DNA of 64,000 nucleotides from Planctomycetota bacterium (GTDB lineage Bacteria; Planctomycetota; Planctomycetia; Pirellulales; Lacipirellulaceae). How positions within the stretch are numbered: position 1 is the stretch's first letter; each line of letters opens with the position of its first letter. Where the stretch lies: positions 1-64,000 of the forward strand of contig JAJDEF010000005.1 of NCBI GenBank assembly GCA_029259945.1, given 5' to 3'. The notes under the pieces were generated by a model. It worked only from the letters and a program-made list of their open reading frames with translations. It had not been told where the DNA came from and did no database searches. Below, in pieces: positions 43,827 through 53,508 of the stretch. A program made the position numbers and the translations under genes.

Positions 43827-44795
43827 TTAATATCCCTTGATGCCGCAGGCTTCTTGGGCTCGGTTTAAGACGTCGCCCGCTTTTTTGCGGGCCCAGCTTG
43901 CCCCGGTGGTGAGGATGTCTCTTACGTCGTCGGGTCGCGAAGCCCAATCGTCTCGCTGGGCACGCGCTTCGGCAAAGAAATTTTCAGCCGTTTCGGCCAA
44001 GGTTTTCTTGATGTCCCCATAGCCAAAGCCGCCGTTCCGATAGGTGTTGGCCATCTCCTCGCGTTGGGCGTCGGTGGCCACCAGCGAGTAGAGTTGGTAG
44101 AGCACATCGGTTTCGGGGTCTTTCGGGTCTTCCATCGGTCGGGAGTCGGTGGCGATGCGCATGATTTGTTTTCGTTGTGCTTTTGGGGTCTCGAAAACAG
44201 CCAGCGTGTTGTTGTAGCTTTTCGACATCTTCTCGCCATCGGTGCCGGGGACGCGCGCCGAATTGTCGAGCACCTTCGCTTTGGGCAAGACAAACACCTC
44301 GCCGAAGAGATGATTGAAACTGCCTGCAATGTCGCGACAGACTTCGATATGTTGCACTTGGTCTTCGCCCACGGGGACGGTGTCGCTGTCGAAGGCGAGG
44401 ATGTCGGCCGCTTGTAGGACGGGGTAGGCAAATAGCCCTGCATCAGCCGAGAGCCCCTTAGCCTTTTTGTCTTTGTAGGCGTGACAGCGTTCGAGCAAAC
44501 CCATAGGGGTGCCGGTCATGAGCAGCCAGCAAAGTTCGCTTACCTCAGGAACCTCGGACTGGACAAACAAAACGGCTTCGCACGGATCGAGACCGAGGGC
44601 CAACAGGTCGATCGCCGAGTCGAGCGTGAGCTGCGCAAGTCGTTCTTGATCTCGTACCGTGGTCAGCGCATGCAAATTGGCAATAAAATAAAATGCTTGA
44701 TCGGCCTCTTGCAACGCAATGTATTGCGTAATGGCGCCAAAGTAGTTGCCCCAATGAGGTCGGCCAGTAGGTTGGATACCGCTGAGTACGCGCAT
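43827..44795 (-). CDS. trpS: Tryptophanyl-tRNA synthetase
   Basis: Class I synthetase of 322 aa. [18 protein letters not shown] carries the HIGH-equivalent. The KMSKS loop [11 protein letters not shown] is exact, and the tryptophan-binding [11 protein letters not shown] and [10 protein letters not shown] segments are present. It lies between pyrD (15 nt upstream) and acpS in one leftward operon. Confidence 0.95.
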   Translation of the reverse strand: MRVLSGIQPTGRPHWGNYFGAITQYIALQEADQAFYFIANLHALTTVRDQERLAQLTLDSAIDLLALGLDPCEAVLFVQSEVPEVSELCWLLMTGTPMGLLERCHAYKDKKAKGLSADAGLFAYPVLQAADILAFDSDTVPVGEDQVQHIEVCRDIAGSFNHLFGEVFVLPKAKVLDNSARVPGTDGEKMSKSYNNTLAVFETPKAQRKQIMRIATDSRPMEDPKDPETDVLYQLYSLVATDAQREEMANTYRNGGFGYGDIKKTLAETAENFFAEARAQRDDWASRPDDVRDILTTGASWARKKAGDVLNRAQEACGIKGY

Positions 44796-44810
44796 GGGGA
44801 GGAGTTCGGG

Positions 44811-45761
44811 CTAGGGATTAGAGGCTAGGGTTCCGACGACTTCGTCGACGCTGGTGGCGCCCGCCTCAGCAATCGCTTCGGGTAAGGCGTCCAGAATTGT
44901 TGTTGAAGCGGTAGGATTGTAGAAGTTTACGGTCCCGAGTTGAACGGCAGAGGCTCCGGCGACGAGAAATTCCATGACGTCGTCGAGGTTGGCAATCCCG
45001 CCGATGCCAACAATGGGCGTTTTGACGGCCTGAGCGGCCTGATAAACCGCTCGCAGGGCAATGGGCTTGATGGCAGGGCCACTGAGACCGCCGATGACGT
45101 TGCCTAGCAGCGGCCGCCGTCGTCGCCAGTCGATGGCCATGCCCTGGCAGGTGTTGATCAGAGAAATGGCGTCGGCCCCTCCCGCTTCGGCGGCAATGGC
45201 CATTTGAGAAATGCTTGTCACATTGGGGGTGAGCTTGGCGAGGATGGGGTGGCTGCCCGCAGCGCGGCAGGCGGCGACCAAACGCTCGCACATGCTGGGA
45301 TCGGTTCCGAAATCAACGCCCCCACTGACATTGGGGCAAGAGATATTCAATTCGATGGCGTCGACCCCGTCTACATCGGCGAGCTGGGTGGTCATTTCGA
45401 CAAATTCATCATGAGTCCGCCCGGCGACACTCACCACCATGGCGGTCTGCAAACTGCCCAGATAGGGCATGTGGTGTTTTATGAACGCATCGATGCCATC
45501 GTTATCCAGGCCAATCGAGTTGAGCATGCCTGAGGGTGTTTCGATTGTCCGCCAGGGGGCGTTGCCTTGGCGAGGCAGTTTGGTAATCGTTTTGGGTACG
45601 ATACCGCCAAGACGCGACAGGTCGACCATCGCCTGCATTTCGCGTGCGTAGCCAAAGGTGCCCGACGCGACCAGCACAGGATTGGCCAAACGAAGACGGC
45701 CGAGTTGGACCGTGAGATCGATTGTGGTGGCGGGGGTTGTAGAGTCGTTGTCAGAAACCAA
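44811..45761 (-). CDS. pyrD: Dihydroorotate dehydrogenase, class 1B-like
   Basis: FMN enzyme of pyrimidine synthesis (dihydroorotate to orotate). NPVLVASGTFGY opens the barrel, the active-site cysteine is in NISCPNVSGGVDFG, and GIGGIANLDDVMEFLVAGAS binds FMN phosphate. The cysteine (not serine) marks class 1. No pyrK partner is next to it. The TTG at 45761 gives the family's ~315 aa; an ATG at 45863 would add a 34-aa hydrophobic leader, which is less likely for this cytoplasmic class. Confidence 0.88.
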   Translation of the reverse strand: MVSDNDSTTPATTIDLTVQLGRLRLANPVLVASGTFGYAREMQAMVDLSRLGGIVPKTITKLPRQGNAPWRTIETPSGMLNSIGLDNDGIDAFIKHHMPYLGSLQTAMVVSVAGRTHDEFVEMTTQLADVDGVDAIELNISCPNVSGGVDFGTDPSMCERLVAACRAAGSHPILAKLTPNVTSISQMAIAAEAGGADAISLINTCQGMAIDWRRRRPLLGNVIGGLSGPAIKPIALRAVYQAAQAVKTPIVGIGGIANLDDVMEFLVAGASAVQLGTVNFYNPTASTTILDALPEAIAEAGATSVDEVVGTLASNP

Positions 45762-45908
45762 GGGGGTCGCCGGCGGTAGGAGTGGTGTTGCGAAAGCTAG
45801 AAAGCACAAGTTGCTACGAACCAACCAATCTACACGGCTTTGGAGGCAATACGCAACGCGCATACCTCTAGAATGAAGCTGCCAACAGGTCTGCCGCACT
45901 GTGTCTGC

Positions 45909-46127
45909 CTAGATGATTCCGCCGTGGACGCTGTGAGGCGTCAAATGCGATGGCATATCGAGAAACCAAATCCGTTCCCACTCGTCGAGCATAGCACGGA
46001 GGTTTTCCGAGGTGTAAATCAACTGTTGGGCTCGCCGAGCCGGATCAGCCGAATATCCGGGCAACAAACAGCCCGTATTGGCTGCCAACGAGCAGGCAGT
46101 AACGATGGTTAAGAGCCACTTACGCAT
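45909..46127 (-). CDS. Small lipoprotein, unknown function
   Basis: A 72-aa protein with a lipoprotein signal MRKWLLTIVTACSLAANTGC, then an amphipathic helix (ARRAQQLIYTSENLRAMLDE). It resembles short lipoproteins seen in planctomycetes, from recall. No enzymatic motif. It has its own start 46 nt upstream of pyrD's reading frame, in the same direction. The stretch 46137-46433 has no other gene. Confidence 0.65.
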   Translation of the reverse strand: MRKWLLTIVTACSLAANTGCLLPGYSADPARRAQQLIYTSENLRAMLDEWERIWFLDMPSHLTPHSVHGGII

Positions 46128-46433
46128 CACCAACACTCCTCCATGAGCTTTGAAGCCATTCTTCGCCAGGAAGGCTAAAACGGCTCAAATACAGTGTTTT
46201 CGTTGGACAAATGAATATCCTAGAAACACCTAGTCCCGCAAAATGAAAAGTCTTTTTAGCAGTACATTCACGGCCCCACGGCCCGCTGGATGCATCTGCT
46301 AGGTAGAAAAGCTGCGGAAAGGTAGCGATTGCGCCGCAGTGCGTCGAGGCCAAAATTCGCTAGGAAAGAAGAAATTTACTGGGCAACGTGAGGCGAGCAC
46401 AAGGTTTATGTCAGCTAATGGCAGGGGATACGG

Positions 46434-46832
46434 CTAGGCGGTTCCGCCAGCACCCGCTTCGTAAGGTGTTGCCGGAGAATGACTTTGGTCGTGTGGAGTG
46501 GCTGAGTTACTGGCTGCGCGATGGGCTGCCTCGGCCTCTTCAGCAGCTCGCCTTTCTAGCTCACGGACGCGCTCTTCCATCTCTTTGCCAGGCTTGAAAG
46601 TCACGACGAACTTTTCTGGGACAAAGACTTTTTCACCCGTGCGAGGATTGCGAGCTTTGCGTGCTGCACGCCGTTTGACCTCAAAAACGCCGAAATTTCG
46701 GAGTTCGATCCTTTGATCTTCAACCAACGTGTCTACGATGGCGTCGAAGGTTTTCTGAACGATCTCTTTCGTCTTCAGTTGGGTAAGACCGATTTCCTCG
46801 GAAATGGTCTTTACGATCTCTTTTTTGGTCAC
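46434..46832 (-). CDS. HU/IHF-family DNA-binding protein with extended tail
   Basis: Nucleoid protein. [15 protein letters not shown] begins the helices, and the DNA-binding arm carries [18 protein letters not shown] with the intercalating proline. The body is a normal ~90-aa HU. A further ~40 residues ([20 protein letters not shown] then PHDQ...) form an acidic/alanine then low-complexity tail not found in HU. The tail may be disordered and modulate DNA binding. Confidence 0.92.
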   Translation of the reverse strand: MTKKEIVKTISEEIGLTQLKTKEIVQKTFDAIVDTLVEDQRIELRNFGVFEVKRRAARKARNPRTGEKVFVPEKFVVTFKPGKEMEERVRELERRAAEEAEAAHRAASNSATPHDQSHSPATPYEAGAGGTA

Positions 46833-47143
46833 GACGAGGTCCCCTATGAGAAAGTTCGCTGCTCCGGTCTAGTTAAGGGAATGACCGTATCAGAGGAGCA
46901 TCAGTATTGTCCCAAGTGTAATTGGCGTAAGCACTAGTGTCAAGATTAGGCTGGTGTAAAAGTGTCTCGACCGAGAGTGGAATCGTGCTTGGCGGTGTGC
47001 CTTTGGTTGTTTTAGGGAGGCTGGGTAATAGAGTGTTCGGCAGCCGAAACTAGCACCATTCTGGTTCAAGAGACCCGAAGAGGACACATCAAGGAAGGAT
47101 TGCGATCTTGCTCAAACAGGTTCGTTAGCAGCATCGAGGCAGA
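46833..47143. other. Intergenic region, no gene seen
   Basis: Lies between two leftward operons. Short frames here have no start or motif. The HU promoter must be within it. Confidence 0.35.
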
Positions 47144-47587
47144 CTAGACCGAGATGACTGACGCTTGCTTTTCGATTTCTTCGAGTTGGTAGAGTTTTCC
47201 TTTACCAGCGCCTGGACAGGTCTCGCACATGACATCCCACGATTGGGGGGTATGTAGATTGGATTTCCAGAAGGGCCAAGTGCGACACTGGCGGGGCCGC
47301 TGTTTATAGACTTGGCATTTTCGGGTCTTGTTGTCAAAAAAAGCGCAGTCGCCGTTCGAGTACTCGACCAAGCTACGGCGTATGCCAATGTAGCGGGTAT
47401 ATCTCGACTCGAAATCGTCGACCTCTAGTCCCAGCTGGGCTGCCATGGCGTTGATTTCGGCTTGGTTGACCCATACAAAGCCCTCGGCTCCCGTGCAGCA
47501 GTCACCGCAACCGGTGCATTTGAAACGGAGCCCGTCGTGGTACCAGGGTGGTTGCTGATCGCCGTTGCTGCTGGATGCTTTACTCAT
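47144..47587 (-). CDS. YkgJ-family cysteine-cluster protein
   Basis: A 147-aa member of the UPF0153/YkgJ family, predicted to bind zinc or iron. FKCTGCGDCCTGAEGFVWV carries the CxxCxxCC cluster, and a second group includes NKTRKCQVYKQRPRQCRTWP. These are conserved family positions. Last gene of the Moco/cysteine desulfurase operon, 12 nt after it. Role unknown. Confidence 0.85.
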   Translation of the reverse strand: MSKASSSNGDQQPPWYHDGLRFKCTGCGDCCTGAEGFVWVNQAEINAMAAQLGLEVDDFESRYTRYIGIRRSLVEYSNGDCAFFDNKTRKCQVYKQRPRQCRTWPFWKSNLHTPQSWDVMCETCPGAGKGKLYQLEEIEKQASVISV

Positions 47588-47599
47588 GATGTTACTTGG

Positions 47600-48766
47600 C
47601 TAGATGGCAGGGACGGCTGCAAGGGCGGCGATCGCAGTAATGGCTTGCTCGATATCCTCGTCGGTCGTGGCCCAACCGGGGCTGAGACGAACCAGTCCGC
47701 CCGACTGGTCGGTGCCCAATGCAGTATGCATTCTTGGGGCACAATGCAACCCAGCTCGGCATTGAATACCGTGAGTGACATCGATCACCGAGGCAAACTC
47801 TTGGGGATCATAGCCCTCGATCGAAAAACTCACAACGCTTGCTCGCGGTTGGTCGTGACGTGGGCCGAAGATGCGCAGGCCACGGATTTCGGTGAGTTGA
47901 TCGAGGAGTTGCTTGGTTTGGAGAGCTTGTCTGTCACTGTCTGGCTGACGGTTGAGAAATTGAACGGCAGCGCCAAGGCCAGCTAGCGCCGGAACATTTA
48001 GGTTGCCTGACTCCAGCATTTCAGGCATTTCTAGTGGCTGGGTCTCGTCGTGGCTGTGGGTTCCGGTGCCCCCCTGTCGAACTGGGCAAATGCTCTTGGC
48101 CAATTCTTCTCGAATGTAAAGCAAACCGGTCCCCAAGGGCCCGAGAAGTCCCTTGTGACCGCCGGTAGCTAGGATATCGATACCAAGGTGTTCAACATCC
48201 AGGGGCAAGCACCCAGCCGTCTGGGCAGCATCGACGAGGACGAGCGTGTCGCGCTCATGTGCAAGCCTGGAAATATCTGCGATCGGTTGGATAGCACCAG
48301 TGACATTCGAGGCATGCGTGATGGCTACAAATCGAGTGTGAGGTTGAATCGCTTGGGCGATTTCCTGAGGGTCGACATAGCCTTGCGAGTCGCAACCGAC
48401 ATAAGTCACGGTGACGTTGTGATTCGCGGCTTGATGGTTCAAAGGGCGTAAAACGGAGTTGTGCTCACAAACGGTGGTGACCACATGATCGCCCGGTTTC
48501 AGCAAGCCGTGGATGGCAAGGTTAAGGGCATCGGTGCCGTTTGCGGTAAAAGCCAATTGTTGAGGATTCGTAATTCCAAGTAGCTGAGCACAAGCGGTAC
48601 GAGTTTGTTCTACCGTGCGAGACGCAACTTGGGCCTGCTCGTAACTAGCGCGCCCAGCCGCAGCCCCAATGTTGCGTTGGTAGCGGTCGATAGCGGCATA
48701 GACCGCTTCGGGTTTCGGCCAACTGGTGGCCGCGTTGTCGAGATAGATGCGAGGGTGCTTATTCAT
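47600..48766 (-). CDS. Cysteine desulfurase-like aminotransferase (class V)
   Basis: A PLP enzyme of 388 aa. YLDNAATSWPKPEAV is the N-terminal signature, the PLP lysine is in ATGGHKGLLGPLG, and a cysteine-containing loop near the end (GIQCRAGLHCAP) provides the candidate persulfide cysteine. It overlaps moaA by 4 nt. Placement in a moaADE operon suggests it supplies sulfur for the MoaD thiocarboxylate, as IscS does in E. coli. A general SufS-type role is also possible. Confidence 0.88.
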   Translation of the reverse strand: MNKHPRIYLDNAATSWPKPEAVYAAIDRYQRNIGAAAGRASYEQAQVASRTVEQTRTACAQLLGITNPQQLAFTANGTDALNLAIHGLLKPGDHVVTTVCEHNSVLRPLNHQAANHNVTVTYVGCDSQGYVDPQEIAQAIQPHTRFVAITHASNVTGAIQPIADISRLAHERDTLVLVDAAQTAGCLPLDVEHLGIDILATGGHKGLLGPLGTGLLYIREELAKSICPVRQGGTGTHSHDETQPLEMPEMLESGNLNVPALAGLGAAVQFLNRQPDSDRQALQTKQLLDQLTEIRGLRIFGPRHDQPRASVVSFSIEGYDPQEFASVIDVTHGIQCRAGLHCAPRMHTALGTDQSGGLVRLSPGWATTDEDIEQAITAIAALAAVPAI

Positions 48767-49779
48767 CCGCCGATTTGGTACATCGCGAGGGTTGGTTTTT
48801 TGAAATCAGGTTGGCCAATTCCGTGGGCTGGCAGTTTTGCTGCAACACATTCGCGAAGGAGCTGGGCCAACTCGTGGTCGCTTCTCGTGTTGCGGAGAAT
48901 CGATTTGGCGTCCCATTCGGTGTCTGAAAAAAGACAGTTTCGGATTTGGCCCTCAGCAGTTAGCCGTAGGCGGTTGCAATCGCCGCAGAAGGGTTCGCTC
49001 ACGGGGTTGATAAAACCAATTGTCCCTAGCCCGTCGGTAAAACGATAGTCGGTTGCTGGTTGGCTGGGATCGTCGCGTTCGATGGGCTCAAGAGGGCAAA
49101 GTTCGTTTTCAAGCAGACTCCTGATCGTAGCGCCGGTTAGGATATCCTCTGGTTCCCAATGTCCTTCGGCATCGAGTGGCATGAACTCGATGAAGCGAAG
49201 TTCAAGAGCGTGGATTCTGGCAAATTGAGCCAGTGGAATGACTTCGGCTTCGGTCAAGTTGCGTATGGCAATGGCGTTGAGCCGAATTTTTTTGAAGTCA
49301 GCTTGCTGCGCAGCAAAAATGCCCTCGAGCACTCGTTCGAGACCCGGGCGTCGAGAGATTTTTTCAAAAGTCTGTTCGTTGAGCGTATCGAGGCTAATGT
49401 TCACTCGATCGAGACCGGCGGATTTGAGCGCCGCAGCTTGCTCGGCCAATAGAAGGCCGTTGGTGGTCAGTGCTAAATCGCGGATGCCAGGTATGGCTGC
49501 CAACCGTTTGATGAGCTTGGAAAGGTCTTTTCGTAGAAGAGGTTCTCCGCCGGTGAGCCGAAGCTTGCTAACGCCCAGGGTCGCGGCCACGGTAACGAAT
49601 CGTTCGATTTCTTCGTAGGTGAGTAGCTCCTCGCGGGGTTGGAATTCGATGTTTTCCGCTGGCATGCAATAAAAGCAGCGAATGTTGCAGCGATCGGTGA
49701 CACTAATGCGCAGATTGTTGTGGACGCGCCCTAACGAGTCGATCAGTTGCTTTTCTTCGGTGGTGTGGATACGAGACAT
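48763..49779 (-). CDS. moaA: GTP 3',8-cyclase (molybdopterin synthesis)
   Basis: First enzyme of molybdenum cofactor synthesis, a radical SAM protein of 338 aa. The N-terminal cluster CNIRCFYCMP and the C-terminal cluster CGDCNRLRLTAEGQIRNCLF (CxxCx13C) are both present. TGGEPLLRKDLSKLI fits the SAM-binding GGE motif. No moaC was seen in the window, so the second step is encoded elsewhere. Coupled by overlap to the cysteine desulfurase; 4 nt after moaE. Confidence 0.95.
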   Translation of the reverse strand: MSRIHTTEEKQLIDSLGRVHNNLRISVTDRCNIRCFYCMPAENIEFQPREELLTYEEIERFVTVAATLGVSKLRLTGGEPLLRKDLSKLIKRLAAIPGIRDLALTTNGLLLAEQAAALKSAGLDRVNISLDTLNEQTFEKISRRPGLERVLEGIFAAQQADFKKIRLNAIAIRNLTEAEVIPLAQFARIHALELRFIEFMPLDAEGHWEPEDILTGATIRSLLENELCPLEPIERDDPSQPATDYRFTDGLGTIGFINPVSEPFCGDCNRLRLTAEGQIRNCLFSDTEWDAKSILRNTRSDHELAQLLRECVAAKLPAHGIGQPDFKKPTLAMYQIGG

Positions 49780-49783
49780 GCCT

Positions 49784-50227
49784 TTAGTTGTCGCTTTTGG
49801 TCGTGTGATTGGAAAGAGGCATGGGGTGAACCCAGTCGGTCGTGCCGTCGGCCCAGTGTTCTTGTTTCCAAATGGGTACGCTCTGTTTAAGCGTATCGAT
49901 CAACCACTGCCCCGCATCAAATGCGTCACGTCGATGCGGGCTGGCGACCACAATGGCCACGCTTGCTTCGCCAAGAGGCACCTCCCCAAGGCGGTGGATG
50001 ATAAAACACTCGGTAAGCGCCCATCGCCGTCGGGCTTCGGCCTCTAGGTTCGTCAATTCTTTTTCGGCCATTTCCTCATAGCTATCGTAGAATAATGTCC
50101 GAGTTTCACGGCCATTGGTCATGCGGCGCGTGGAACCGAGAAACAGGACTACGGCACCGGCGTCGGGAGACTGAGCTTGGCGAACGAACGCGGCAGAGTC
50201 AATCGTTTGGTGGGTCAGTTGAATCAT
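49784..50227 (-). CDS. moaE: Molybdopterin synthase catalytic subunit
   Basis: A 147-aa MoaE. VLFLGSTRRMTNGR is the active-site arginine region, YEEMAEKEL binds the partner, HRLGEVPLGEASVAIVVASPHR is the family signature, and WKQEHWADGT carries the catalytic lysine region. It pairs with MoaD, encoded 18 nt upstream, to convert cPMP to molybdopterin. Confidence 0.95.
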   Translation of the reverse strand: MIQLTHQTIDSAAFVRQAQSPDAGAVVLFLGSTRRMTNGRETRTLFYDSYEEMAEKELTNLEAEARRRWALTECFIIHRLGEVPLGEASVAIVVASPHRRDAFDAGQWLIDTLKQSVPIWKQEHWADGTTDWVHPMPLSNHTTKSDN

Positions 50228-50245
50228 TGGGTTTTGTAACTCGAA

Positions 50246-50491
50246 CTAGCCACCACTGACGGGGGGAATACAGGCGACGGTCGCATTTTTTGGAATCGGG
50301 GTCGCGTCGTCGCAGTAGGTCGTTTCGATGGCGAACATCGCATAGGGGAGAAGCGGCTGTAAAGCAGGATGTTGGTCGATCAAACGTGTCCGCAACTCCC
50401 CGATCGTGATAGGCGACTCGAATTCGAGGGCAACTTCATTTTTGCCGACGATATCGCGAGCACCAGCGAATAATTTCACCACGATGTTCAT
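50246..50491 (-). CDS. moaD: Molybdopterin synthase sulfur carrier subunit
   Basis: An 81-aa ubiquitin-fold protein ending in PPVSGG. The C-terminal Gly-Gly is the site of adenylation and thiocarboxylation. The start overlaps the upstream FAD/Fe-S gene by 4 nt. Confidence 0.94.
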   Translation of the reverse strand: MNIVVKLFAGARDIVGKNEVALEFESPITIGELRTRLIDQHPALQPLLPYAMFAIETTYCDDATPIPKNATVACIPPVSGG

Positions 50492-53472
50492 GTTACCACC
50501 AAGTCTTCGCTTGAGCTATTCAGAAGCTGGTGTAGTTCTGGCATAAGGCCATAGGCCAGCGCGACAAGCTTAATGGGATGGATCGTTGGTTTGGTGGTGC
50601 CTTGTTCCATTTGAACACGGCAGGTGCTGCACTCGGTGGCGCTAACGGTGAACTCTCCAGTGCGTATCGCGGTGAGCAGCGGCAAGCCTGCACGGAGGCT
50701 GTTGCGGTAGTTGCGGCGTTGAAATCCATAGAGTCCGGCGATCCCGCTGCATCCTTTTTCTAGGTGCTGAACACGGACACCAGGAATGAGTCGTAGCAAG
50801 TTTTCGGCCGGAGAGCCCACCTGCAGCGCTTTCGTGTGGCAAGGGGTATGGTAGCCGATCGTGGTGTTGAGTGGCGAAAAATCGAGTTGCAGTTGCCCAC
50901 GCTGGTGACAACGCCAGAGGTAGTGACATGCTTCGTACGAGTGCTTCGCTACGAGTTCTGCGTCATGGTCTCCGGGCAAGAGCATCAAATATTCATGGGT
51001 GAGGGCGAGCACCGCGGAGGGTTCGGTGGCAACAATCGTGTAGCCTTGTCGAACCGCTTCAGCGAGTAGCGCCACATTTTCTTCCGCAACTTTTCTTGCC
51101 GGTTCGAGTATGCCGCGTGCTATTAGTGGCATGCCTGCCTGCTGCTGACTATTGGGAACATAAGTCGAGATGCCGTTGTGTTCGAGGGTCGCGACAAAGG
51201 CGTTGGCTAATTCAGGGTCGCAATAATTCGCATAGGTATCGACGAAGTACAATACTTTTTCTGCCGCAACACGCTGGGGGCGATTGAGTCGGCGCTCGGC
51301 GGCTTGCAGTAGAAAGGGCCGTGGGCTAAATCGGGGGAGTTTGCGGCCTTGAGCGATGCCCAACAGTCGTTCGAGGAGCCAGCGTACGGGGCGGTTTTTT
51401 ATCGCCCAGTTCGAAAGTCGTGCGAATCGCGATCCCAAGGCACAAAGTTGGTCGATACGTGCCATCAGCCAATCTTGGAAAGGTTCGCCGTTGGTCGCCG
51501 TGTAGCTCGCCTTGGCTTCGACCATCAGCTTCGGAATATCGACATTCGCAGGACACTCGAGCCGACACATGTGGCAATGAACGCAGAGGTCGGCAACTTC
51601 TTTGCAAGAATCCTCGAGGACGGTACTTGCTGGAAGGCTGCCGGTGAGAATTCCACGAGCCAAATTTGCTTTCGCTCGCGGAGAAGCTTCTTCGCGCGGG
51701 GCAAAGCGATAGATGGGGCACATCCGTAACGTTTCATCCAGGGTTCGACAGGAGGCACAACCATTGCAAGAGCGTGCCGCGTGGGCCATCTCTTCTGGCT
51801 GCCAATCGAGTTGCAGTCCAATTTTCTCTGGGGCTTTCTTTGCCTTGGTGACAGAGCCGTCGTCTGGATGGTTCAGTACGTCGAGCAAGGGATAGGTGAT
51901 ACGGCGAAGATTGCCAGATTGGGTGTAGGAGCTGTCAGAAACGATTTTTCCAGGGTTGAAGAGTCGCTCTGGATCGAAGAGAGATTTGATTTCGACAAAG
52001 GCGTTGGCAAGCGGGCCATACTGTTTTGCGACATAGGGGGTACGGCTTAGTCCGTCCGCATGCTCGCCGCTGATCGTGCCGCCAAATTCCCAAACCGTTT
52101 CGTAAAGTTGGTCTGTGATCGATCGCATTTTTCGTAGGTCGGCTTCGTTTGCCAGATCGAGAAACGGTCGGATGTGCAATTGGCCATGACCCACATGGCC
52201 AAATAACGAAGCGGTCACCTCTTCTGCCCTTAGTATTTGTTGCAAGCGGGGCAGAAAGTCAGGGAGTGTGTCGGGTGGGACGGCGATGTCTTCGACGATT
52301 GGGATTGGGCGCGTTGATCCCTTGAGCCGGTAGAGTGTGGGCACGAAGTGGCGGGCAAGCTGCCAAAGCATCTGGTGGTCGTCATGGTCTTCGGCAATGT
52401 AGGAACCAAATATCAGTTTGTTTTTTTCTACAAGCCTTGCAACCGCTTCTTTGAGTCGTTCGCTGACCTGTTTAGCTGAGTCGGCTTGGAATTCAATCAG
52501 TAGTACAGCCTCTGCAGCTTGGGGGATAAGTAGTTCGTAGCGAGGGTCACTCTCGCGTGCGAGGCTTAGGTGTCGGCGGTCCATCAGATCGCAGGCGCTG
52601 GGGCCGAGTGGCATAAGCTCTTGGACTGCGTGGGCGGCTTTGTCTAGCGACTCGAAAAACAGCAAAACACTGCCCATGTCATGGGCCAGTGGGACGATTT
52701 TTACCGTTGCTTGGGTGATGAGGCCGAGTGTCCCTTCGCTACCAGCGAGCAAGCGAGCCAGATGGAGTTGGCGGTTTAGTTGAAGATCGTCGAGTCGGTA
52801 CCCACAACGGTTGACGAGGCTGCGCGGTTGACAAGATTTGATCTCGTTATCGTAGCGGTGAAGGATTTTTGCGAGTCCAGTCAGAAGCGAGTCACGGTTG
52901 AGTTTATCCGAGTTGGCTTCTGATGTGGGAACGTCGTGCGTCGAAAACTCAACTAATTCGCCGTTTGCAAGAACCACTTCTAGCGATTCCACCTGCTGAC
53001 GGGCTGAACCATAGATGGGCCACCGACTTCCCGAGCCGTCCACGGCAATGGTGCCACCCATGGTTGTAACGTGGCTTGTCGCTGGGTCGGGGCCAAACAC
53101 TCTGCCATGTTTTGATAGACGAGCATTCAAGTGGTCCACCACGACGCCGGCCTGAACTTGGGCCGTGTGATCGGTGACCTCGAGCACACGATGCATGTAG
53201 CGCGAGAAATCGAGAATCAGCCCGCGGCCTAACGATTCGCCAGCAAGCCCAGATCCGCTACCTCGTGCATGGACAGAGATTTTGTTTTCTGCGGCGTAGC
53301 GAACCGTAGCGACCACATCGTCCACCGTCCGAGGTCGAATTACGCCGAGGGGCGTGAGTTCGAAGATGCTGGCGTCGCTGGAGTAGAGCTGGACGAACAG
53401 ATCGTCGCACCGAACATCACCGGCAATCTGTCCACGCAGATCCTCTTCGATGCGCTGCTGTTCGATGTCCAT
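50488..53472 (-). CDS. Large FAD- and Fe-S-binding oxidoreductase (GlcD/GlpC-type fusion)
   Basis: A 994-aa flavoprotein. The FAD-binding PCMH domain (~20-270) contains RGSGSGLAGESLGRGLI. The FAD-linked oxidase C-terminal domain (~270-540) contains HVGHGQLHIRPF. Two 4Fe-4S clusters (CNGCASCRTL...MCP near 600 and CVHCHMCRLECPANV near 655) and CCG domains near 850-960 (TPCHTKALQVG, CSTCRVQM) follow. This is the D-lactate/2-hydroxyglutarate dehydrogenase layout, feeding electrons to quinones or a cytochrome. The substrate is unknown. First gene of the operon with moaDEA, though it uses FAD rather than Mo. Confidence 0.92.
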   Translation of the reverse strand: MDIEQQRIEEDLRGQIAGDVRCDDLFVQLYSSDASIFELTPLGVIRPRTVDDVVATVRYAAENKISVHARGSGSGLAGESLGRGLILDFSRYMHRVLEVTDHTAQVQAGVVVDHLNARLSKHGRVFGPDPATSHVTTMGGTIAVDGSGSRWPIYGSARQQVESLEVVLANGELVEFSTHDVPTSEANSDKLNRDSLLTGLAKILHRYDNEIKSCQPRSLVNRCGYRLDDLQLNRQLHLARLLAGSEGTLGLITQATVKIVPLAHDMGSVLLFFESLDKAAHAVQELMPLGPSACDLMDRRHLSLARESDPRYELLIPQAAEAVLLIEFQADSAKQVSERLKEAVARLVEKNKLIFGSYIAEDHDDHQMLWQLARHFVPTLYRLKGSTRPIPIVEDIAVPPDTLPDFLPRLQQILRAEEVTASLFGHVGHGQLHIRPFLDLANEADLRKMRSITDQLYETVWEFGGTISGEHADGLSRTPYVAKQYGPLANAFVEIKSLFDPERLFNPGKIVSDSSYTQSGNLRRITYPLLDVLNHPDDGSVTKAKKAPEKIGLQLDWQPEEMAHAARSCNGCASCRTLDETLRMCPIYRFAPREEASPRAKANLARGILTGSLPASTVLEDSCKEVADLCVHCHMCRLECPANVDIPKLMVEAKASYTATNGEPFQDWLMARIDQLCALGSRFARLSNWAIKNRPVRWLLERLLGIAQGRKLPRFSPRPFLLQAAERRLNRPQRVAAEKVLYFVDTYANYCDPELANAFVATLEHNGISTYVPNSQQQAGMPLIARGILEPARKVAEENVALLAEAVRQGYTIVATEPSAVLALTHEYLMLLPGDHDAELVAKHSYEACHYLWRCHQRGQLQLDFSPLNTTIGYHTPCHTKALQVGSPAENLLRLIPGVRVQHLEKGCSGIAGLYGFQRRNYRNSLRAGLPLLTAIRTGEFTVSATECSTCRVQMEQGTTKPTIHPIKLVALAYGLMPELHQLLNSSSEDLVVT

Positions 53473-53508
53473 GAATCATCAAGCCTTGGCCGGAGCTAGG
53501 GAATTTTT

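Noticed and set aside
44811-45899. Longer pyrD start giving 362 aa
   Set aside because: The extra residues include a hydrophobic stretch not expected for a cytoplasmic class 1 enzyme. The TTG start gives normal length. The choice remains uncertain.
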